From Portulaca oleracea (Eukaryota > Streptophyta > Magnoliopsida > Caryophyllales > Portulacaceae): a DNA stretch of 64,000 bases. The position numbers and the translations under genes are program-made. Shown here piece after piece: positions 46,804 through 56,949 of this stretch. Numbering within the stretch: the stretch's first letter is position 1; each line of letters begins with the position of its first letter. The notes below the pieces were generated by a model. That model was not told the origin of the DNA and made no database searches. It saw only the letters and a program-made list of their open reading frames with translations. The stretch is from positions 24,217,179-24,281,178 of the forward strand of contig CM055893.1 of the NCBI GenBank assembly GCA_029582165.1, written 5' to 3'.

Positions 46804-48038
46804 TCAACTTTCAATGTCGGCGAGGAACACCACTACTGTCCCCGCATACTCCTCTCCCATAATGTATGGCTTGATCTTCGATGAATTGACTTTGAAGCAA
46901 TCCCCCTTTGCATTTTTAAGTTCATCAACCCCAGCGGGAAGGATCCTTACGATTTCAAAGGGCCCGTACCATCTCAATCTCAGCTTCCCGGAAAATAGTT
47001 TGAGCCTCGAATTGAAGATAAGGACTCTATAACCCACAACAAATTCGCGAGGGTTCAATCTCTTTTCGTGCCATGCTTTTGTTCGGTCTTTGTAGATCCT
47101 ATTATTTTCATAGGAATGACGTCGCAGCTCCTCAAGCTCCTCCAATTGAAATAAACAACTTGTCCCGGCCGCCTTGAGATCATAATTCATTTTCTTGATC
47201 GCCCACATCGTTTTGTGTTCAAGTTCTACGGGAAAATGGCATGTTTTCCTATAGACAAGACGATACGGAGTAGTCCCTATCGGCGTTTTGAAGGCGGTGC
47301 GATATGCCACAAGACATCATCTAATTTCTCCGCCAAATCCCTTCGTAAGGAACTAACCGTCTTCTCCAAAATCTCCTTGATAGCACGATTTGAAATCTCT
47401 AGTTACCCTTGCGTTTGAGGGTGATAGGGGAGTCCTCTTTTGTGATTGATACCATACTTCGCTAAGAGGGAGTCAAACCTCTTCTCAATAAAATGAGATC
47501 CATTGTCGCTAATAATAGCCCTCGGAATACCTAATCTTGGGAATAAAATCTTCTTCAAAAACCTTGACACAGATTTGTCATCGCATCTCACGCATGGGAT
47601 TGCTTCAACCCATTTCGATACATAGTCTACCGCCATAAGAATGTATTGATGAGCCTTCGATGACGAAAAGGGACCCATAAAATCCAATCCCCACACATCG
47701 AAAAGCTCTACCTCGAGAATGAAATTCAGTGGCATCTCATTTTTCCGGGAAATATTTCCGGACCATTGGCATTTATCGCATGACTTGACATGAAGGTGAG
47801 CATCTCGAAAGAAGGTCGGCCACCAATAACCGGCTTGTAGGACTCTCGCGGCCGCCTTTTGAGATCCACCATGACCTCCAACCGGGAACTCATGGCAATG
47901 TGTCAACACGGACTTCACTTCACTCTCGGGTAAGCATCTTCTATACATTCCGTCATTGCATAAATAGAAGAAGAACGGATCGTCCCAAAAGAAATGTTTC
48001 ACGTCATGAAAGAACTTTTTCTTTTGATGCGGGGTCAA
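46804..48038 (-). pseudogene. int: Athila integrase
   Basis: The N-terminal zinc region has HCHEFPVGGHGG and CDKCQ. The core has D in VWGLDFMGP, D in IISDNGSHF and E in the EIS segment after a stop at 47403. That stop replaces the residue following HPQTQG. The C-terminal part (46804-47310) has the SH3-like region [18 protein letters not shown] and YGPFEIV. A stop and shift also lie around 47310-47400. Confidence 0.87.
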
Positions 48039-48041
48039 ATT

Positions 48042-48575
48042 TTAAGGAATCACCTCACTAGACAAGTAGTTGATGATATCGGCGTACCATGGGTGAGAAT
48101 GCTTGATAGTCATAAGGTGTTCATCCGGAAAAGATTCCATAATGGGTTGAGTATCATCCAAATCAACAAGGATCCTCGATAGGTGGTCGGCCATAACATT
48201 CTTAGTCCCGGCCTTGTCACGAATCTCCAAGTCGAACTCTTGCATAAGTAAGACCCAATGAATGAGTCTTGGCTTCGTTTCTTTCTTGCCCATTAAGAAC
48301 TTTATTGCGGCATGATCCGTGTACACGATAACCTTGGAGAACATGAGGTATTGCCGAAATTTGTTTACAGCAAAGATAATGGCCAAGAGCTCCTTTTCCG
48401 TGGTCGTACAATTTTTCTGTGCGCTATCAACGCATGGCTTGCATATTAGATGACCCGCGGCTTCCTCTCTTTGGTTTGAGCCAAACATGCTCCAATTGCG
48501 AAATCGCTAGCATCGGCTATAATCTCGAAAGGCAATGTCCAATCCAGAGGTTGGACAACCGGCGCGGATATCAAA
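48042..48575 (-). pseudogene. Athila RNase H
   Basis: [12 protein letters not shown] near 48500 gives the first catalytic Asp. [19 protein letters not shown] gives Glu. [14 protein letters not shown] gives the next Asp. It ends with [21 protein letters not shown] frame break lies near 48490, and a stop at 48042 separates it from the integrase. Confidence 0.87.
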
Positions 48576-48577
48576 GC

Positions 48578-49440
48578 TTACTTCAACCTGAAAAAGGACT
48601 TGAGACATTCATCAGTAAAGGAGAATAGGGCATCCTTGCACAAGAGATCAGTTAAAGGACGAGCGATTTTAGAAAAATCCTTGACGAACCGACGGTAAAA
48701 GCCGGCATGGCCAAGGAAACTACGCACCCCTTTAACGAAAACTCGGGGTGGTAGGCGGTCTATCACTTCAACTTTTGCCTTGTCAACTTCGATGCCCCTC
48801 GAAGAAATTAAATGTCCCAAAACAATACCTTCTTCTACCATAAAATGGCATTTCTCCCAGTTCAAAACTAAGTCGACTTCCTCATAACGAGTAAGAACTT
48901 TCTCTAAGTTAGTCAAACAATCATCAAAGGTATTACCATAGACAGAAAAATCATCCATAAAAACTTCCATACATTGCTCAATGAAGTCACTAAAAATGGC
49001 CATCATGCATCGTTGAAATGTTCCCGGTGCATTACACAAACCAAAAGGCATATGTCTATAAGCAAATGTACTATATGGGCAAGTGAAAGTAGTTTTTTCT
49101 TGATGCGCGGGATGGATTGGAATTTGAAAAAAACCTGAGTACCCATCTAAAAAGCAAAAATATGAATGACCCGCCAACCTCTCTAACATTTGGTCAATGA
49201 AAGGGAGAGGGAAATGGTCTTTCTTGGTCACTTTGTTCAACTGGCGATAGTCGATGTACATCCGCCATCCCGTGACGGTTCGGGTACTAACTAGCTCTTT
49301 CTTCTCATTCTCAACAACTGTCATCCCACCCTTCTTTGGCACACACTGAACCGGGCTTACCCATTCGCTATTTGCGATAGGGAAGATGATCCCAGCAGCC
49401 AACAACTTAACTACTTCTTTCTTAACCACATCTTACATAT
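48578..49440 (-). pseudogene. rt: Athila reverse transcriptase
   Basis: RT blocks in order: VQCVPKKGGMTVV, WRMYIDYRQLNK, DHFPLPFIDQML, CFLDGYSGFFQIPI, FAYRHMPFGLCNAP, the catalytic VFMDDFSVYG near 48950, and GIVLGHLISSRGIEVD. FMDD in place of YVDD is usual in Athila. A stop at 49430-49435 precedes it. This domain is one of the better preserved parts of the element. Confidence 0.9.
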
Positions 49441-49446
49441 TAGGAT

Positions 49447-50961
49447 TCAATCTACGTTGCGGTTGCCTAGATGGTTTTGCATCTTCGAACAAATCAATGG
49501 AATGCATACAAATAGAGGGGACAAACCTTTCAAATCCTCAATTTTATAACCTAAAGCACCCCTATGCTTTCTCAACAAATCAAGCAACTTGGACAAATCA
49601 GAATCATGCAACTTAGCATTCACAATAACAGGCAAAGATTTTTCATCATCCAAGAAAGCATATTGCAAGGAAGGGGGTAAAGGTTTAAGCTCTAAAGAAG
49701 AAGTAGAGGATTTAGCTTGGGAAGAAAACATATCCTTGCAGATCACTTCTTGAATCTCCATACACTCAATATGAGGCTCATCAATAGTAATCTCCTCATG
49801 CGTTGGTGATGAATCAAGAAGGTTGGTGAGAAACGTGATGTCGGTGCCGTCGTTCTCAAATTGGAAAGATTCTAGTAGACAAGCTCCCAAAGGATCATCG
49901 CAAGTAGACTCAAGTAGATGAGATTCTTCAAGATATTCATCAACTAGTACTTCCATCATATCGATAGCATAACATGAACCCCCATATGAAGGATTTTTCA
50001 AGGATCCCTCGAGGTTGAAAATAATGCTCGCATCACCAACATTCAATGACATACTACCATGTTTCACATCTATTATCACTCTGGCCGTAGCAAGGAATGG
50101 CCTTCCCAAAATAATAGGAATGTTGTGGTCTTCCTCCATCTCTAAAATCACGAAATCACAAGGTATCAAAAATCTACCCACTTCGACGGGAATATCTTCC
50201 AATATACCCATGGCTCTTCGCACGGAGCGATCGGCTAATTGAAGATTGATGGTCGTGGGAGTTAAATCATCGAGATTCAACCTCTTGCATATATAATAAG
50301 GCAAAACGCTCACGCTAGCCCCTACATCACAAAGAGCACGACCAATCCGCATGTCCCCTATGGTGCAAGGAATAGAAAAACTTCCGAGATCAGCTAACTT
50401 CTCCGGAGTTTTGTTGTCAATAATAGCACTACAATCAGCAGTCAAGTGGATAGTTGACTTCTCTTGAATCCTCGTTTTACTAGTGAGAAGTTCCTTCAAA
50501 TGCTTGTTGAAAGATGGAACCTCGGAAATAGCATCTAGGAATTGAATGTTCACTTGAAGCTTTTTGAGCATTTCGATGAACTTTGAAAACTTCGCATCGG
50601 ACTTGGGCTTTTCCAAACGTTCGGGAAATGGAACCAACGGTAGCTTTGGTTTCTCAATAACTTGGATCGGCTCCTCTTCCACCACTATTTCTTTCCCTTT
50701 CCTAGATTCATCCAACTCCTCCTCATGTACCTCCTTATCTCCCTCAACCAAAACAAACTCACTCTCCTGTTTCTCCACCAAATCCTCCTCCTCCGTAACA
50801 TCCACCACATCACCTTCTTTTTCTCCCAAAGCATCTTTCTCCACCAACTTAGGGCCTTCAACCTCCCTACCACTCCTCAATGTTATAGCATTCAACTGCC
50901 CCTTAGGGTTTGGTTGGGGTTGGCTAGGAAGGGATTGGATAGGCTTAGATTGTTGCGACAT
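49447..50961 (-). pseudogene. Athila gag C-terminus and protease
   Basis: An intact frame of 504 codons. It starts in a low-complexity acidic linker after gag. ITLRSGREV is a conserved Athila motif. The protease active site is ALCDVGASVSVLP (near 50310), and ILGRPFLATA follows. The end leads into RT and is cut by a frame loss near 49447. It is the longest open frame in the window. Confidence 0.88.
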
Positions 50962-51122
50962 TTGAGCAAAATGTAACTCAAGATTTTGATGCGTGCTTGG
51001 TCTCTATCCTGAGTTAAAGAGATCTTTTGTAAGATTTGCTCGATGGAAAATTCTTGTTGTGGTGGTTTGGGTGGTTGGGAAGTTTGACCATGGTGAGGGT
51101 TTTGTTGATATTGGCGGCGGTT

Positions 51123-52277
51123 TTAGTTTTGGAAACCGAGGGGTTGGTTTTGATTTTGTGGAGCTTGTTGGTTATAGGCATAATTTCCACGAGGACGAAT
51201 AGGGTTATGTGTGGAATAGGACAGATTATTGTTAGGATAAATAGCTTGGACTTGCTCGGCTTGATACTCCTCACACCATTGCAAAGAATGTGGCCCTCCA
51301 CAAAAATCACATACAAGAACTCGGACATCTGGAATAAGCATAGGTACTTCTTGAGCTGCCTTTATTCGCCCCGTAGTCTCTTCGAAGGCCTTCTTCTGTT
51401 GCATCTCTAGTACGACATTCATGAGAAATTTGATCGTAGGGTTGCTCTCTAAAGAAGGACCTCCATCTTTTGGACCACGGCCGCCTCCCCAATGTGGAGA
51501 GTTTTGACATAACTCATGGAGAAATACGTTTGCTTCATCCGCCGTCTTCTTGAGAAACATGCCACCGGAGGCATGATCGATAGATTCTCGCAAAAAGCTA
51601 CATAATCCCAAATTAAAATGATGTAAAAGTAGCTAATCCTCCAGATTGTGGTGAGGACACCTCCGTTGGAGACCTTTGAATCTCCCCCATGCTTCGAATA
51701 ATGACTCACCGGACTCTTGTTGAAAACTCATAATGGCTTGCCTCAAACGACACGTCTCATCATTGGGAAAAAACCTTTGAAGAAAATCACGACTAAGGGC
51801 ATCCCATGTAGAATAAGTACCCGGTGGACACGTGTTGAGCCACAATAGTGCTTTTTCCTTCAAAGTGAGTGGGAAAAACTTCAGCTTCATGTATTCGGCG
51901 GAAACTTCGTTCATTTTCACGAAACCGATACGTTGCTCGAACCTATTGATGTGATCGATGGGATTTTCATGATCTCCTCCATGGTACGGAGTGTTCTCGA
52001 ATATCTCCAACAAATATGGTTTAAACTCGAACGATGCGTTTTGCGGTAATGTAGGTAATACTATGGGATTGCTTCCCGTACCCGACGATGGTAATGAGTA
52101 TGATGCTACGGTACGGGGTGGATCTGGTTCTCCGTCAGACATTGGAATTTCGATCGTCTCTTGATCCCTTTGTCGTCTTCTTCGTCTCGAGCTGGCGTTT
52201 TCTTGGTGAATAATACTTTTCGGATTCGAAATCGGTGGAGTTTTAGGGGTTCGGCCTCGTCGAGATCGAGTCTGCAT
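51123..52277 (-). pseudogene. gag: Athila gag
   Basis: It starts at the ATG of MQTRSRRGRTP. The capsid domain has FEFKPYLLEIFENTPYHG, LKFFPLTLKEKALLWL and FFPNDETCRLRQAIMSF. An in-frame TAG near 51633 replaces the family's Trp. A zinc knuckle CDFCGGPHSLQWC (CX2CX4HX4C) lies near 51300. It ends near 51123 and the linker continues at 50961. Confidence 0.88.
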
Positions 52278-52393
52278 GCACAAAAAGAACAAATAGAAGG
52301 ATCAAATTCCCAACAACCAAGGATATCAAATCTGTACCAAATGAAATGATCTTAAACAACCTAAAGACAAAGAGCTAAGCAAAGTGCACTTGC

Positions 52394-52411
52394 TCCCCGG
52401 CAACAGCGCCA
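52394..52411 (-). other. Athila primer-binding site
   Basis: On the minus strand TGGCGCTGTTGCCGGGGA lies 5 bases after the 5' LTR end. This is the standard Athila-type PBS. Confidence 0.85.
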
Positions 52412-52416
52412 TTTTG

Positions 52417-54129
52417 TGTAACGTGGTTTTTATACCCCGGTTTTATATTGTTCTTCTCAGGGAGCTAGGGGCCTTGGCTAGGACTAATTGACTCTAGGTG
52501 AGGTTTAGGATCACAAGATAGCAAGAGGGATTTTGATGACGAACAGAACAAACACAACTATGGTTCAGTCAATACGGGAAATAATGGGTGTCGGGAGATT
52601 TCGGGACGCAAACGCTAATAAGGACGAGGGTTTCGCAATTAGAAAGCAACAAAATTAGTAGAATGAAGTGACAATCCCGTTAGAATAAACCCACTGGATT
52701 TCCTCCTTCAAGGACAATCCGGATTAACTTCCTACAAGCCCACCACGGACCCGGAGGGTTAAAGAAACGGGACTCTCTAATTAGCTTCTATTCACTTTCG
52801 TGAATATAATACTAATTATCCTAATTCCACCTTCCAACTCAAGTGTTGGTGGTATTTGAAGACTTTCATACCCAAATACATCCCACTTGAGGGAAGAATA
52901 GAAATGGAAAATTGATTTCACTACAAATTACCTCCTAAAATTGCTAACCCAATCCAAATAAACCATTCACATCCTTAGTTTCTCCCTAACCCATAATGGT
53001 TCTAGCCTCTAATCATCTTAACTAACATGCTAACAACAATAATAACATCATCCATGCTTAAAATAGAGGCTCTAGTAAATCAAAGCAACAATAGCAACAA
53101 TCAACAAACACTAAGCAATCTAACAACAAAAACAGAGATTAAAGAGTAAATGGATGAACTAAAGAGAGTAAGAGTTAAGAAATGCTCATTAATTTGATGC
53201 CAATGGAAAGATGCTCCAGTCTAATAAGAATCCAATGCTCCAAAATAAGATAAATCTTCAAAACGTCAATAGAATTCCAATAAAATCCAGTGCAAAAGCA
53301 ATAATCCATGTGTAATCACTCACTAATCACTAGGAACTTTCTCTAATTGAAGGCTAAAATGTTGCTAATATGATAAGGTAAAAACTAAGATGGAATTAAG
53401 ATTACCTCCCTTTTACTAATCGTCCAAGTCGCAATATATACAAGCCAAAAAGGTTACTCAAAACGCAGCACTTCACCCAACATAATTGCACGAACAGCAG
53501 CCTGTGAAGCGAGCTGGGCGATTTTCTCTCCTTCGCAACACCGTAGGCACTGTGTATCTGGACCAAAAGTGCGGTCAAGCGAATCAGGCTAGGCGATTCT
53601 TCTCTACTTCGCAACACCGTAGGTGCGGTCTCCCAAGACTGTAGGTGCGGTCAAGCTCGGATACTTTCACTTCCTGCACACACCTTGGCACCACCGCAGG
53701 TGCGGTCCTCAGGACCGTAGGTACGGTCTCGCCCGGTCAAGCTGAAGCTCTGGGCATAGCGCCCGCTATGTAGATGGTGCCGCGGGCTACGCCTAGGTGT
53801 GTCTAACGGCGAGCGGAGGAGAAGGGGTAGCACCAGCTATAAAGAGGGTGGCAAGGGGCTACCATGGCAAATCTCAGCAAAACTTTTACTTTTGAGTCGC
53901 TCGACATGTCCGGCCTTTTTACTTTCTTCACCCTTGACTCGTTCAAGACCCGGGAAATCTCGGGATTCCAAAATTGCTGCAAAATGGCCCTTTTTACCAC
54001 GTTTTGAGTAAAGACTCCAAAATCTACAAAATAACCAAAAACGTATTAAAAACTATGAAATTAAACTATGAAACAAGTCAAAAGCCTAAGAATTAAGGCG
54101 CTATTTAGACACAAAATTGGGTCTAAACA
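52417..54129 (-). mobile_element. Athila 5' LTR
   Basis: 1,713 bp, close to the 3' LTR. Differences include loss of two GACCGTA units near 53495 and scattered substitutions. The GACCGTAGGTACGGTC dyad is at 53713-53728. The GTAGC dyad has become CATAGC-GCCC-GCTATG (53755-53770). The TATA-like TATATA is at 53435-53440 (minus strand). Confidence 0.92.
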
Positions 54130-54134
54130 CTCAG

Positions 54135-54392
54135 TAGGATCATCACCTTCGTTGCTCTTACTTCCAGATGCCATTGGGTCTAAACACTCAGTAGATTAGT
54201 ACTGAAGGTTTGAAGGTAATGTGTTTGGTATCGCAGGTTAAGCTTTTGGCCTTGCAGGTTATGTTTTTGGACTTGTAGGTTAAGCTTTGGACTTACAAGT
54301 TAAGCTTTTGGAATTGAAGGTCATGTGTTTGGTTTAACTCTGTGGAATTCAGGGCTGCACTCAACATTAACCTAGAGCTTTGATACCACTTT
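54135..54392 (-). other. Chromovirus-like gag start, 5' leader and PBS
   Basis: Minus-strand ATG at 54174 opens the gag (MASGSKSNEGDDPTE). The leader upstream holds a 22 bp copy (54173-54194) of the Athila junction at 54116-54137. The PBS is 54375-54388 (minus TGGTATCAAAGC). LTR copy B starts at 54393. Confidence 0.75.
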
Positions 54393-56011
54393 TGATGTAT
54401 TACGGGACAAGGAAAGACTCCTAATCCAATAATACATGAAACACGAGCAACCAAGACTGAGAGAGAGGGAAAGAGGTCACGTGAAAGGGTGAGAAAGGGG
54501 GAGTTTCACGTGAAAAGGGAAGGCTTTTATGTGGTGAATACTTTTGTGATTTCAAGAACCAAGAAAGAATTATTCTTGAATGGGAAAGAGGAAGAGAGGA
54601 TTGAATCTTGGATGGAGGGAGAGTATGACGTGAGGGAGAAGGGAGGGAGGAGATTGTTTGTGGCATGAGGCCCTCGAGGAAGAAAGGGGAGAGAGGGAGT
54701 TTGTTGAGAGTTTGTTATGGAGAAAGAAGGGAGGTAGTTAGGGTTCTTTGTGAGAGAGAGAGGGGAGGACGATTTGAGAGGGAGAAAGAAAGGAGGGGGA
54801 CGTTTGGGAGGAGGTGGTAGTAAGGATAGGTTTGTCTTAACTATATAGATAGAAAGACAACAATGTAATTATCTTAACTGTATTGACAGAAAGATAAGAA
54901 CGGATAGAACTAGGTTTCTAACTTGAATCCACAAGAAAGACAACCTATGGCTAACGTGATCTAGACCGCAACCTAGGATCAAGCTCTTCCTAACCACTTG
55001 GGTGTCATGCCAAGATACAATAGAAGAAAAGGGGTGAGGTTTAACCAAACACTCGAGAGAAAGCTTAAAGCTTAACTGATTTCATAATTTAAGGTTGATT
55101 GCTTGCCTTTGAGAGCAAGGTTGTTAAAATCGAGATCCTAACTCGAAACTATGGGGAAGTTAGGATCGGAAATTAGCCCATGTAGGATCGTGGATCGTGT
55201 GTAAATTGTAGAATCGTAACGAGTATTTTGGACCATAAAATCGTAGGATCGTAAATCAGGATCGGGATTTTAATAACTATGTTTGAGAGGCTACAATCCT
55301 ATTTATACTAGGAGAGTCCTATATGGAGTAGAACTCTTACTTGGCGTGCAAGCCAAGTTATTCTACCCTAGGAGACTCAATCTTGGTGTGCAATCCAAGA
55401 TGAACTCCTCTATCTAGACGCCAACTACTCCTACTCTCCCTTGGATTAGAATCCTTATCCTAGGGTGAGTTTGTTACAGCAAACCTTATCCTAGTTGTTA
55501 TTGGCTTCCTAATCCAATTTGGATTAGTTACAAAATAGCCAACATTATCTAGGAAAACAAAAGTGACGCCTAATATATCCAATACCACACGTGATATTAA
55601 TCCTAGGATGATCAAGTTTATAATTCACTTGTCACCTTACATTATTCTAAAAATAAAAACACACCAAAACTATTAAAAGCTATAATTAAATAAATTACAT
55701 CCAAAGATCAAGATTATAAAATTGAGCTTGAATTCTTGACTTGGATGTGTGACCTCTTGGACTTGGCGTGTGATCTTGGCCCAACTAGGATGTTTGAACA
55801 TCCTCTTGAAATAAGAAACACACCATATGAATGGGCCTTCGTAATTCAACTTTGTATCTTCCTTCTTTGGCCCACTTGGTGTAAATGAACCTTCCTTATT
55901 GGTCTTGTATTGGATGGAGTCCTTTGATGAAGAACCCTATCTGTAGCTTGGATCTTTAATTGGCCCTTCTTGATTGGGCCTAGGGGAGTACGGGTGGGCT
56001 GATTTCCATCA
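54393..56011 (-). mobile_element. 5' LTR (copy B) of the chromovirus-like element
   Basis: Matches copy A, with a 166 bp MITE plus TSD near the predicted transcription start. Minus-strand TATAAATA is at 55300-55307. The U3 terminus TGATGG (minus strand) is complete here, unlike copy A. Confidence 0.85.
55116..55281. mobile_element. hAT-type MITE in LTR copy B
   Basis: Imperfect inverted ends, CAAGGTTGTTAAAATC against CATAGTTATTAAAATC, bound 166 bp. A perfect 8 bp TSD, TTTGAGAG (55108-55115 and 55282-55289), is single in copy A (36601-36608), so an empty site proves the insertion. Confidence 0.9.
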
Positions 56012-56781
56012 TTTAATTGTAGTGTTTGGGCCTTGTTTATTCCTTCTATATATACTTATGTAAATTCAGCTTTATTATCAATTAGAAATCATTATCTTTA
56101 CTTTAGGTTTAGTCTAGTTTTATCATTGAGCTCTAATTAGTTTCTAGATTTTCTCAAGTTCTCTTTCAATTGTAATTAGCTCTTCAATTTCAATTCAATG
56201 AAATTTCTCAAGTTTTGTTCTCTCTAGTTTTTATTGTTGTCTTGTTATTCATGTTTCACTAGTTTTAGTCACAAAATCGTCCAATCAATTTAAGTGAAGA
56301 GGAGGATTAAGGGTCTCATAAATCCTCCTACCAAGTGAGGATTTGGGGATTTTTAGTAATCCAAATCACAACATTCTTGTTTGTTCGGGAGAAGTTTCAT
56401 GATGAAGATCAAGAAGAAGTTCAAAGGTGAAGGATCAAAGTTTCGGGTTAGAGTAGAATGAAGATTTTAGGAATGCTATGTATAATTTCTTGTTTTCGAT
56501 TTCATTATTAGATTTAGTTTAATGTTTTTTTCTTATTCATTGTTTTCAATAGCTTCCTTAGTTAGAGATTTTCTTTGTTGTTGAAATTAGGTTTCGTTCA
56601 TCTTTTCATGCTTGTTTGCTTGTTGTTATTATGAATCCATGTTTAAGCTAGTTTAATTGCTTTCCTTTTCAATTATTTATTGCTTTTTGCATTTGAAAAT
56701 CCCCAATCAAACCAATTTCCTAGAAACCTAACACCCATCCCTGAGGTAACAACCCTTACATAGGAAACCCAATTATCTACA
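56012..56781 (+). mobile_element. Outer Athila 5' LTR, right part
   Basis: It continues the LTR begun at 35354. A TATA-like TATATATA is at 56047-56054. The LTR ends ATCTACA at 56781, ten bases before the PBS. Confidence 0.65.
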
Positions 56782-56790
56782 ACCCAAAAA

Positions 56791-56808
56791 TGGCGTCATT
56801 GTTGGGGA
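56791..56808 (+). other. Outer Athila primer-binding site
   Basis: TGGCGTCATTGTTGGGGA differs from the Athila-type PBS TGGCGCTGTTGCCGGGGA at a few positions, mostly as C-to-T-type changes. Confidence 0.7.
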
Positions 56809-56949
56809 TGGCGTTATTTGGTAGATTAGGTTGTTGGTTTGTGTATGAATTGTCTATTGCTTTTATAGATTAGTCTTAAAAATCCAAAAAACAACTAAAA
56901 TTTGAGAAAATTGAAACATCACAAAAAGAGCGTAGAGTACAACCTCTGC

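Larger units (their letters stand above)
40414..54129 (-). mobile_element. Full-length Athila element
   Basis: LTRs at 40414-42165 and 52417-54129 start TGTAACG and end CTAAACA (plus strand). There is a perfect 5 bp TSD, CTCAG (40409-40413 and 54130-54134). On the minus strand the order is 5' LTR, PBS, gag, PR, RT, RNase H, INT, an ORF in env position and PPT. It inserted in the gag of the chromovirus-like element; removing it restores that gag frame. Several stops interrupt its polyprotein. Confidence 0.95.
35884..56011 (-). mobile_element. Non-autonomous chromovirus-like gypsy element, nested host
   Basis: On the minus strand the order is 5' LTR (54393-56011), PBS TGGTATCAAAGC (tRNA-iMet type, one mismatch), gag and protease start, a short 3' region, PPT (37325-37341) and 3' LTR (35884-37324). 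RT, RNase H and integrase are absent, so it is non-autonomous or deleted. It carries a full Athila element and a TRIM in its body and a hAT MITE in its 5' LTR. The LTR termini TGATG/CATCA are inverted. The flanks share TTAATTGTAG but no clean 5 bp TSD. Confidence 0.8.
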
